Shown in pieces: positions 36,201-48,900 of a stretch of 64,000 bases of DNA; position 1 is the stretch's first letter; the number at the start of each line of letters is the position of its first letter. Origin of the DNA: Maylandia zebra (lineage: Eukaryota > Chordata > Actinopteri > Cichliformes > Cichlidae); the NCBI RefSeq assembly GCF_041146795.1, contig NC_135179.1, positions 27,019,047 to 27,083,046 on the forward strand, given 5' to 3'. The translations under genes and the position numbers were made by a program. The notes under the pieces were generated by a model. The model was given only the letters and a program-made list of their open reading frames with translations, ran no database searches and was not told the DNA's origin.

Positions 36201-39149
36201 TTCTTCCTCAGACTTTTCCTAAGTTTAAAGCAGGCTGTGTAAGGTGCACGCCTTGTTTTGCAGGTTTATTGACACTTAAGGAGGAGCTTCAAGGGCAGGG
36301 CCCACTGAGATTAAAAAGAACTGGGATGCCTCTCGACCAGCATGTAATAAGAAATTAATCTGAAGTTCAAACTTGCCTTTGGAGTAGTGACATCCCTGTC
36401 TGACACCAGGAGCAGGACCTTAAAAAACATCACTGCTGCATTCCCGTCTCTTGCATTCTGGGCCCACTCGAGGGAAATCATGAAATATTTACAGGAAGGC
36501 AACCTGATTTCCTCACCCAGACAGAGCCATCCACATCCTATTAATAACTAGCCCAGGAGTCAGTGGGAGGGGAGCGGGGAGGCTGCCAGAGGGACTGAGC
36601 GCAAGACAGTGCTGGGCCTCTGTGTGCGTGCTGCTTTGGCACTTGGTAAACTGCAAAATTAGATCCACAGAGCACAGCAGTTTGGGCTTCCAGGCTCTGA
36701 AAAACCTACACTCTCAAACACCTTACTATAATATCAGTGTTACACATGCACGGTTCTCATTTCCAGCAGACGGTGACTGAAATCCTACTTCAGACAGAGA
36801 TACCACTGCATCTCTTCTCTAGTTTAGAAATGAAGCAGTCAAGTTGTTTCAGAAACAGTGCTGAGTCACTGCTCATTATGAAAGCAGGACTTTGTTCAAG
36901 AACACCTTTCCTCAGGCCATGTCAGCAGCTCACTGATAAATATATTGCACAGCAAGTAAAAAGAGCCTGATTGACCTTATAGCACAGAAAGCTGCCATCA
37001 CTTAGAGTTAAGGACAGCTGGGGCGGTGGGTTACAGGCCGTTACTGGGAAAAGGATTACTGCCAGGGCCCAGTCAGGCACAAGGACAGATTTCAAACAAA
37101 CACCTGAGCAGATACATTTTTGAAGGAAGGGAAAGTGGTGACACATCTCTAACTACAACCTTAACAACATGAGCTTAGAGTAAAAGGACTCGGCTTCCTG
37201 AAATAACTCCAGGGGTGCCGTGAGGAGTTTTACAGTTTCTGGACTGGCTTCATTAAATTGTTTGTGCAGCCTGGCCACTATGAGGCTGGTGCCCGTAAGT
37301 ACCTGCCACACGCGGCATACAATCCATCCACTGTTAGCAGTGCACGTATTTCTACAGCTGAGTGCATTCACTGTGCTGGTCTGTGCTAAATGTCTTTACT
37401 GCAGCGCTGCAGTCCACTTGTTGAGGAAAGAGCTCAAAGTGAGCGAGGTGCATTTATCACTTCTAAAGAGTATCTGAGTCTGAGACAGTTTTTAATGCAG
37501 CAGCTGTCTCTTATCTGCCAGCAGCCATTTGATGCTTTCAGGCCTCCTGTTACTGCACCCGTGTTTGCCTTTGGGACTGACCTCACAATGCTCGAGAGCA
37601 TTAATATGCCATATTTTGATGACAGCACTGGGATCTCTTCCGCTTTCTCCGTGCCTAAGCATTACGCCATCCCGGGCAAAGGGGACTAGACTGCCCTTAA
37701 TGGCTGCTGGTAGCAGATTCCATAATTAAGATTATTAAAAAAGGAGGGAGGGAGAGGAAAGTTAGGAGGGGGCCCCGTGCAACTGCAATACCTCGGTAGT
37801 GGGCACGCACATTGGCACGCTGTTCCAGCTCACTTGTTTACTCTCTGGGCTGAGTGTCAGAAAAGGAGCAGCAAGGACACGCCGTCCTCAGGAGTTATAT
37901 AGCGAGCCAAATTAGCATGATGGGCTAGCTTTGGCTCTGCAGCAGCTGCTGGTGGGAGTGCAGCCAGAACAGCATATAGCTGCCCTGCTCTTTGAAGGCT
38001 GAAAAATGACTCTGCCCCCCCCCTCCGGGGCTGTAAGCAAGTGAAAAACAATCAAGACCTGAGTTAAGAGAAAAAAATGATGTGTATCTCAGAATCCACC
38101 CACTCATTTGCTCCAAGAGCAGGCAGGGGTCCCCGCGCAGAGAGCAATACTGTGACCAAACCCTATCCAGCCTCTAGAAATGAGCTGGCCTCAGTGACCG
38201 GTCAGTGCTCCCCATCTCTACCCGTCCACAGATTTAACTCCATCCGCCCAGACTGAATGCTGTTATTGCTGGGCTGGAAAACTGATAGTATTCATTGGGT
38301 TCATTAAAACCAGAGCAAACACCGCAAAAAAGGAGTGCATCTAAGCTTTAACAGTTTTTGTGCATTAGGTGACCAAAGATACTGGGTCTCTGTACTAGAC
38401 ATGGCGTTGTATAATAAAGAGAACGAGGCTAGAATAAAAATTATGTGAGAGGAACACTGCAGCAATGATGCAGCAAAACCAAAAGCGCTGTACTCCTCCG
38501 CCTTGCTTTGAAGTGGACTAATGCCCAGCGTATCCTGCAGCCAGCGTCTCAAGTCCTCAGTCAGAACAAAGAAAAATCTCATGGAAATTCAAACTCTGAC
38601 AAAGCAGTCGTGTCAGTAAAAACCCTGCGTAACAAATCCAAATGCTTTGCAAATTCAGTCTGACCCAAGTCTGACGTCACGCGGTGCCACGAATGCAAAT
38701 CCGTGAATCGCCACTTAATGTTTGCATGTGCTGCCCTGCTGGAAAGGACAACACGGAGGTACATCCTCTCCTCATCACCTAGAAACGCTGTGATTTCATG
38801 AATCCATCAGCAGCTCTGCTCATCTCCTCTGTCGCTGTGGGCCTTTGATGAGCTGCTCTGTTTGCTCTTTCCGTGACCCAATTTCACTCCCACCCCTCTC
38901 ATCCAGACACATCCAACATCCCCGCACACCACCTCCGTCTGACCCTCACTAAAGGGATTTGGGGGTCGGTGGGTGGGTGGGGGTGAGGTAAACTCAACAA
39001 ACACTGTGCACATAACCAACCACTACTCTACTATCCATTTCCTATTCAAACACTTTCAGCATTTAAAAAAATGCAAAAGTGAAAAAACAAAACCCCTAAA
39101 AACACATTTGCCTGCTGCTATAGTACATTGCAGGAAAAAAACGTCTTAT

Positions 39150-39189
<40 letters not shown>

Positions 39190-42100
39190 GTGCTAACTGC
39201 AGCCTATTAATTCACTTCCAACTCTCAACCAGAAATTGGAATAAGTGGCAAAACAAAGTTTAGGCTACTTCGTCTGCAGAAATCTTCCCAAAACATCCTG
39301 AGGCTAAAACTCCACCACACATCCTCACAGTCTGTCATCTAAACTGAAGGGAAACCAAAGAAAGTTACATCAAAGGCAACACCAACCTCAGCAAATGAAG
39401 AGTGATGGTGGCACGCTGTTTCTGTGTCATTCTCCGAGGGCAACGTCACCCAGCAGATCAGAAACGAGGAAGCTCTTTCAAAATAAACCGCTGGCCTATC
39501 CATCACCATGCTCTAAACCACTTCAGTATTTGAACACATGACTAAAAAACAAACTGTGGAGTGGGCATCAGGAGACTGAGGGTAAACATTTAGCCACAAG
39601 TCACTTCTATGACTGACTTTTTTATAAAGAGCTGTCCAAAAATAACAAGCCGCAAAGCCATCATAATAATACGGCAGTGTGAGAAACACTGATGCAGTCA
39701 GTCTAAAGTGTAAATTCCACTGGCGCACTGTACAACAGAGGCTCAATTCATAAAGTGCCTCAAAGCCAGAACATGTGAGACACTAACATTAGATAACAAA
39801 CATACTTATATATACAAAATTTCAATAAACAGCAAATTCAGATCAAACAGATCCATTAGGACAATTCTGATTTCACAAACAGAACGAGCAGGGCCTGTTA
39901 CAGCCAACAATCCTAAAGATTGTTTAAAGAGAACTGAAACACTATGAGAAGTTGACTTTATAACTTACTGTATGGATATTTTGTTTCACTTTAACTCAGC
40001 TGCTACACATGCTGCACATGGACAAGACGTTACCACGTCAGAGCCCCAGTGAAAGCTAAACTATGATATCCATTTCTATCTGTATTCTTTTTATGCTTTG
40101 GGGCAGGGGTCTCAAACCTGTGGCGATTTCCTCCTCTGTCTAATGTGGCTCCCCATAAATCTAGTAACAGGAAAATGAACAATTTCCAACTGAACCTCAA
40201 CAGCAGTGGCCAAGAAGCTGCAAAAAGGATTGAGAATTTAACTGGTTTAACAATGGTTTTGCAAAGATGCCATTCTTGGCCATTCTTTCCCCGTTCACAT
40301 ATTTTACAAAAATAAATATTCCTGAGGGAAGGGGATCAAACTTGTTTGTTATCCACTGATTATTTTGTCACAATTTCTACCAATTTCACAACCAACCTTG
40401 GTAGAAATTGCCCCATATTGGCTGCATGCTTTTGTTGTCTGCAGAAATGTTTCAAATTTGTGAATAAATAAAACTTGGTCCACAAAACTTTGCGCTACTG
40501 AATGTTTTTGGGTTTTTTTTTTTACTTCCAAGTACTGATTAACTGTGCTTCTAGGAATTGAGTCAATACAAATACAAAAGGGCTGTAGACACATTCACAT
40601 ATACCCAGCAACCACATTCCAATAATGAGCTCGTAGATAGAGGTCAGACAAACACTTGAGGTTGGAGAAGCATGCACAGAAGCTCAGCTTAAAGCACCAA
40701 AGTGAGTGACAGCACAGCATTGGTCACTATAAATATACATGAACCTGTTTACCAGTTGGGCCCAACCTGTTGCAGGCTAACACTATGTTTGCTTCTGTCT
40801 CAAATTTCAACGTCTCACTCTCTATGAAATGGCAATGGGCCAGGGGCTGATGGGTAACCAAGTGACAAGTATACAACTTCAAATATGCCCAAGTCTTCAC
40901 ATCCAGCAGCAAAACATCTAACAGATAAAACCAACTTTCCTGTGATGCAACTGCAGTGTGTTCTGTGAGAGTCATTCACTGTCTTAGAAAGTTATGAAGA
41001 GATCTGAGAAAGTGAGCTGTGAGCAGCTTGTGTCCAAATAAGCACAGCTCTGCGTGCTGTATCTTCACTGGTTGAGTCATAGCTTTTGAGAACAATCGAA
41101 GCCCTCGCCACTCTGACGTGTCGAGCTAATTGAGGCAGCCGCTGCTGGTCAGTCAGCGAGCACGCCCCTGTTCGTTGTCACAATGAAATGAAACATTTAC
41201 CCAGATCGCCACAGAACTTATGCTGGATCTCGAGTAAATAAACTGAGGCAAGACAAACTCAACAGTTCCCAAAGTTTGGATACAGTTGCAGGCAGTGACT
41301 CAAACAGGAGTTTATTTACATGGAAATTTTCTCTGTAATTCTGCTTTGATGTTGACAACTGCCAGAAAGGCTGTATGAGAGCTCAGCAATACACTATATT
41401 AAATTTAGATTTGTGAACAAGAAATTTATCTCAGCTTCTCAGCATGGCGTGGGGCTATAAGTTAACGATCCTTATATTTTAACCATGCTGTACATCACAC
41501 ACTACTCTATAGGATCTAAAGCCTTTCAATTTTAAATGATCCTGAATATACCTGATCCTCATTTTGAAAATCTATGCCACAGACATAAATCACACATAGC
41601 TTCAAAGACTGGAGTACTGCAATCACTCAAAGTTTTGCAGTAGACCTTGAAAAACATAGCTGAAGGAATAATTATCCTCTTAATTTCCTCAAGCACAGAA
41701 TCCTCTCAGCCCAACAAGACAACAAAAGCTAGTGACATTTCGAGGCCATCTCATCACGCTTCCACAAGGTTTTATTTTCAGAGAAATGCAACCCACCCAG
41801 TTTGGGAAAGACAATGAGGTATTCTGCATTGCACTGTGGGCAGGCTACGCGTGCTGTGCTGTTGCCTCGCTGTTTCTCGTCCACCCAGCGTTGCAGGCAG
41901 GTCTGGTGAACCCACTTGGTGGAGCCGCGGCAGCGACACGGGCGAACCCACTCTGCCGTGCGGTCATCTTCGTCCGTGGCAAAGCACACCCAGCAGCTCC
42001 TAAAACAAACACACATGCCCAAATTCAGGATGAGACACTGAAACAAACATGGCTGCAAAAAATAAATAAAAATACTAGCAGCCACCAGCTGTACCCCTCA

Positions 42101-45100
42101 GTCTCCTAGTAGACACACTTATGCCATTAATTTCAAAATCGTACGTCACCTTGTTCTGAAGTTATCGCATTCACAAGATTTTCAGAAAACTTACTCTGAC
42201 CTTGAGGTGAAGGTCACTGAGGTTTGAACTCGTGTGAGATTTTTAGTAGATACACCTATGGTATCAATTCGAATCTCCTACATCACCTCATTCTCTGCGC
42301 CCCATCAGCCTTGTACAGCTGAAGGGTAAAAGAAAGACATGGTTGTAAATAGAGCTGCAAATATTGATTATTTTAGTAATCGAGTAATCTTATAATCTAA
42401 TAATTCAGTGTCCAATCTAACAACCCTCAGGTCAGTGGCTCAGAGTTTAATGGCTAATGGTTTGGGGGTTTTTTGGCTTGTGAAAAAAACGTTGGTGTTT
42501 TTATATTTTTAAATATTAATGCAATTTAATGAATATAATGTTTTATAATATTTCATTTTTAATCTGAAAAATGTTACAAAAGTCTTGAAATTAATATAGT
42601 CTAGTACACCCTGTGCCCCCCTTTAGACTCACCCCTGTTTGCTGCAGGTATCTCATGTAAAATAGGATGGCTGCTGTCAGCCTTCATTAAGCTGTATCAT
42701 TTAAACATGCTATCAGACCAAGTTATCAGTTCATCTGCATATTTTAATACAGCTTCTGGAGACTTGGTGCAGATTTTTCTCTGTGTAAAACAAACGGCAG
42801 ATGATGGAGCAGCTACAAAGTGCTTTGATGAAGGACTCCTGCTAGCTCTTTACCAGTAATCAGAAATCAGCCGATCAATACATAAACCCTATAGGCAAAC
42901 AAGCTGCAATGCTGACTGAATCAAGCATATCTGACAAGAAGTGTTCAATGGACACACAGCAGCTCAAACAAACAGGCCCTTCACCCTGCCATTAGAATAC
43001 AAGACAATTTCCAAAGGATTGCATTTCAGATCACATCAGTGTAACAAAAAATAATTTCCCCCAGGGATCAATAAAGTATTCTGATTCTGATTCTGATTCT
43101 AACAAGCATTGGTAAAAGAAGCAACCTATGCTCCACATATACCGATTCTCTACTTCCGTTGATCCTAGCCATAGCTACACATTTCTGACTTTGACGCCAG
43201 TATTATTCACAATGCTACTCATACACTGAATCAACAGGTCAGTGTTCATTTTGACAGCTGATTTTATTTGAATTCTTTTTAGTTTTACTCAAACTATAGT
43301 ATTATTATCCTAAATCTAAAGTGATTCAGTTGACTAAAATATAAAGTGTGAAAGCTTGTTGTGTTTTTACTGGTGAGAGTGAATCCACACAGTTTACAAA
43401 GCATCTTATTTTCCTTGACTTCAAATGTGAAATGTGGGTATATCTCCACTCTTCTCTTCCTCCCCAAGCTTGTCTTGTTGTTGTTGTGAGAAAAAAAAAA
43501 GTAATTGATGAAAACTATGACAACGTAATTCAAGCCAAACCACATTTTATACCGTGACATCTTCCTTCTCTGTTCCCTTACATACAGAGATGGGAGTAAA
43601 CCTTCTCTTTACCTCTTAGGAAGGTTCTGCCGGTCTTTTACAACCTTACCCTCCTCCACTGCAAAGCAACGCAACATGTGCAAGACAATTTGATATCGAA
43701 CTTCCCTGACCTTAACAAAGCACATCACCTAGTGTGACATATTGCATTTCCATAATTAATCAGCAACGTGCGACTGGCTGGATGGGTCACCGCCAGGGTG
43801 TCTCACTGCATATAGCTCAGTTTGAGAATCCGCAGAACCTTACTTCAGCTGCCATCAACTCATGAAAACCTTCACAGGTTAGATCTGAATAATTGATGTA
43901 AGTAAATCAACAGCATGTCTAGAGTCTCGACTCCGCCAAGCTCAAGGGAGTTCTACTGGTTCTCCGGTTGCAACAGTATACTGGTTTTCAAGTATTAACA
44001 TGATATGAAACTTGATGGCTATCATACCATGAACATTTGCCTATGAACAGTATCTTGCTGTGCGCATCTCCTTTCCTCATTGACAACCTGTCAAACAACT
44101 TGCGCCACACATGCACATCCGGAGGAGAAATGTCAGCAAGAAACAAGGCTGATGCCACCGATCTGCGCTGTCCGCCTGAAAAGAACCTAAAAGCAGAGTG
44201 CAATTACTTTAGATATCCCAAAATAATCAGCTCTCGTGGATTTGTTTATCGGAGAGAGGGGGGGTCCTTCCAAATTATTCCTCTGTGTAATACTGTGATA
44301 CTGTCTGGGGTACATATCATATCATCAAAATATACCGATTATGGTTTTCTAATCATCCATCCATCCACTTCCGCTTATCCTTTTCAGGGTCGCAGGAGGC
44401 CTGAGTCTATTCCAGCTGTCTTAGGGCGAGAGGCAGGGTACATCCAGGACAGGTTGCCAGTCTGTCGCAGAGCTAACAGATAGACAAAGACTTCTATTTG
44501 GCAGTTTGCAGAAATGAATGAAAACCACTTAAAATGTGGTTTTAAAAACTGGAAAATGTTTAGGTTTTTTTTAAACTAGCCTGTTGCCAGGCGATCCACT
44601 GGTTTGGTAGCTGACTGCTGCCTGTGACCCATTTGTGTGTGAGATTTATGATCTCATTTTCATAATTACTCTGAACCTTGAACAGCTGGCATTTCACTGG
44701 ATGAATGAAAAAATGATTAGTCTACACACACCTCCCATAAATCTCTGGCATACAAAACACTGATTAAGAACGCCCCCTTCCCACCCATAGTTTGTGATGA
44801 TCTAATTTTGGTATCATTCACATTATGAATTATTTGTGCTCAGAATTCTAGCAGATTACTTTCCAAAGGTCAACCCAACAGTAAGACACCTAACCAAAGC
44901 ACACTGCAAAAGAAGGTGCCTGTGTCTGACCTGATAAGCTGTAGCTGCAGTTTACTCTTCCATTTCCTGTTTTTAAACCACAGGTATAACAGGAACAGGG
45001 AAAACCTGTTTACTCTCACAAGGAAGTAAAAAATGTTTCTTACACCAGGAATTTTAGAAACACCCCCCCCACCTCAGCTCCATTTGTTGAATCCCTTCAT

Positions 45101-45928
45101 GGCATGCAGAAGTACAATTTTTTTTAAAAAGAACGTCATTGCATGCATTGCAGGGATGAAGCATGGAAACAATTGTGACTTTCCTTAACTTTAGTCAAGA
45201 GAGGGGGAAAGTAAAACTGGTTAGCTTAGAGCGACATTTTCCTTGTTGACCACCACTAGCAACACTCAGCATATCCCTATGTAACACCATAATGGATGCC
45301 AAATCTGTGGACTCCCACCACCATACTGAGAGCTAGATGTGCTCCATTACTGGGGCCACAGCAGAGTATGGGGGGGGGGGGGGGGGGGGGGGGGGGGTCC
45401 TCTGTCAAAGACAGCATGACCAACATTTGAATTATTTGCTCAGGTAGCTACCTCCAATGAATTATTTGTCAATACCCCCCTGGTGTTGAATAAAATATGA
45501 CAACGCAGGAGAGGACAGTCCAGGTCGAGGTGATCAGATGACATGTCAGTGAGAATGTGTGGTGTGATGGAAACATCACCCCCCATTCAAGATCATATCT
45601 ACAGTCTTTACTGCAGTTCACCCTATAGCTGACCCCTCCCTATGTATGTGTACTGGCATCACACTACTCAATTTAATTCAAATAGGGTTCTCGCATTGAT
45701 CTGCAATGCAAAACTGAAAAAAACAAATATAAAAAATGCAGTGTGTGAATGTGTGTGTGAATGGGTGGATGACTGGATATGTAAAGCGCTTTGGGGTCCT
45801 TAGGGACTAGTAAGGCGCTATATAAATACAGGCCATTTACCATTTTTACCATAAAAAATGCATCATAGGAATTTATGTGCGACACCACGGGATCTTCAAA
45901 GACACTGCAGACTGAAAATGAGGCTGCC

Positions 45929-45971
<43 letters not shown>

Positions 45972-48900
45972 CGATGATGAGACGCCGAGTAGAACGGTGG
46001 ACAGACGTCTCCACAGAAACACGACAGCGGAGAACAAAACCCATCTCTACCTTAGATTCACTGGCTCTTGTTCCTGTAACCCAGCCCCAGAGCATGACAG
46101 AACCTATTACAACAGCAGTGAAACACTATCTTCTGTGCGAAACCTTAATCTCTGGCTTGCCGTCGCCTCAGCCCTGTTTAACAGAACAGTCAGCCAGATA
46201 AGCCAAAATGACGACTGCATACTGAGAAATCCTGTGCAGTCTGATATATTAAAAAAAACAAAACAAAAAAAAACAAAAAAAACAAAACAGGCTTGTATAT
46301 CAGAATGCAACAATTTTCTAAATATGTTAACCCGATATGCAATGAAAAGATCAATTTTAAATGTTGAAACGATGATGTAAAATCTGCAGATTGACATGCT
46401 GAATTATTGCTAATAAAGTTGCTGAAGGACTTTCAAGAACATAGAGACTCGATGATGGCGACGTGCCTGAAATCCACTGAAGGAAGGTGACCTCCTGTAT
46501 CACCAAGTTATTTACATGTTAAACAGGCAAACTCATGTGGGTCTCTGCTGTTTTTACAATAAAGCTTTAATCCACCTAATGCACAGAGACTGCTTTGAAA
46601 CTTCAAGGGCAGGCAAGCAGCAATGCATATTATCATTTTTATTTCGGCAGTTATTTTGAAAACCCTTCAAGCTCGCGGGATCAAAAGAATGTGCAGCACA
46701 GAGGCACTGTGGACACTGTCACGCGTTTCACCTCAGCTGTGGATTTTATTCTGATAATAGAAGAAAGCTCCAAGATGACACAGACATGGCCATGATGTGA
46801 TTGACACTGAGATATTAAGGCCACTCTTAATATTAGTATTAAGTGTGACTTTCTCATCGTCTCACAAGCCAGGCTCCTGTCCTCAAGAAGAGCATAAGCC
46901 ACCCCACAAAGGCTCCTTTAACTCAGCAATGATCATGTGGCTGTGGGAAATCACAATGTTGTCTTGTCCAAGCTGGTCAAATAACAGCTCAAAGTGTTAG
47001 TATTGCATTAAACTTTGTGTGTCAGTATCAAGTTAACCCTCTGGGGTCAATAGACGAGCCAGTATGTCCAAATCACATACCCAATTTAAAATTCCATAGC
47101 AACAAGATGCACGCCAAGTCTCCATTTCAACTTGTGTTGAAAGTGTAGACTTCAAACTACATGCTAGTTTTTAAATTCTGTATGTATAAAATGCTTTTTT
47201 CTGAATACTATCGCAACGGTAAATACGGCATTTTGTAAGGACAGCGAGTTCTTGCGAGAAAAACAAAACAAAAACACACATGACGCCTCTTTTCCATTTG
47301 TGGAAAAATTTACAATGTCAACCAATCAAAAAAATAATAAGGTGACACGTGACATTTGGTTGTTTAGGAAGAGTGATGGCAGTGAGAGAGCGAGTGAGAG
47401 AGTGAGGGATTTGGATAGCGATTTTTAAGACGAGAGAGATTTGTGACGTTTGGTGTGTTTGGAATATTGCTTGTGTGTTTTGTTGTCTTGTGTATTCAGT
47501 GTATTGCGGTTGTTTGAGTGTCAAAACAATGAGGGCACTACTTTCCAGCCAAAAAGCCACCAAAGGCAGATCGCAATGTAAACGCTGTTTCCAGGAGAAA
47601 AAACACGAGGTGTGTTGTCAGGTCTTCAGGTTTTAGGCCTTTCATGTGCTCTTAAATTTATCTTTTAAATTTATATTTGCATTCCAAGTTATGAAAACGA
47701 TATGTTAAACATGTTTGTGGTTGAGTTCTTTGCGATTTTAGACCAACAGTGTTAATGCAGTATACCAAAACAAAAAAAACATAAGGGTAACTTCACACAT
47801 GTAAGGTTGTGCTGAAAAGAATAATATCAAACAAGGCCGCGTAAATACTTTTAAAGGTGAAATATAAATGTACTATCAAAAGTAGTGAAAAACAGCCAAT
47901 TAAACCCTGGACGCCAGAGGGTTAAATAAGTCATTAGCTGGAATAATGACTCTAAAAGTCTCCATGGTTTTAGAGTGATGGGTCTTTAATAAACAAGTCT
48001 GATAACATAACACAGTGTCCTCCTTTCAATATTGTGCAACTGAATGTAGCAACTTCAGCTTCTAAAAATACCAATACCAATCAACACTTCAATGACAGTC
48101 TCTGGAAAAACATTTCAATCATTACAGATATTTTATTAGTCTGGGGCTTATTTATATTAATGTCCAGTGTGTAAGAGTCTGACCTGAAACACAGCAGAAT
48201 CTCAAATTTAAGCAAAGTTCACTTCAATGAAATATCAAACAAAGAAACTATTACAACATGAGGGCACTACCTAAGAAAAAAATGCATGTGCTTTTAGTAT
48301 CGCCACAAAGCACTGTGATCTGTGGTGTACGACAAAGCAAAAGGACTTCATGCTTTAAATAGCCTTTGAGTGGCTTAAAGTTAACACACACAAAAAAAAA
48401 AAGCCAAGTGGTGAATTACTCCACTTTATTAATAAAAACCTTTTGCAGTGACGTGCCACAGATTCAATGTTTAAATGTAATTTTTGATGGTACATAAAAA
48501 GCTATGAAGGCTCAAACAGCACTGAGAAAGCATTGCTTTGGGGCAAACAACATATACAGGATATTCTCGTTAGTTTGTGATAGAGCTGGGCGATAGAACG
48601 ATAACGATATGTATTGCGAAATAAATTTTTCTCGATAGAAAAATTAAACTATTGCGATAGACCTCGCCGCTCTTGTCCTCTTAAAAAAAAAAAAAAAAAA
48701 GAACAGCCAATCCAAATTAAGTAGTGCAAAGCCGAACCAATCACAGCCGCAGTGTCACGTCACGTAACTTGTTACGTACAGCACAAGTGCCATGCCGCAC
48801 ATGTGTATTTGTTTTGGGAAGCAGCCAGCTGCCGTGCCGCCCGGGTAATGGAGGAAATGAGTGTGCCGACTAGAGAAAAATCAGCCGAGCGTGACCGAAG

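Noticed and set aside
41732..42109. 125-codon plus-strand frame over MARCHF5 exon 2
   Set aside because: Antisense shadow of the RING-CH exon; the minus strand carries all zinc-binding residues and correct splice sites.
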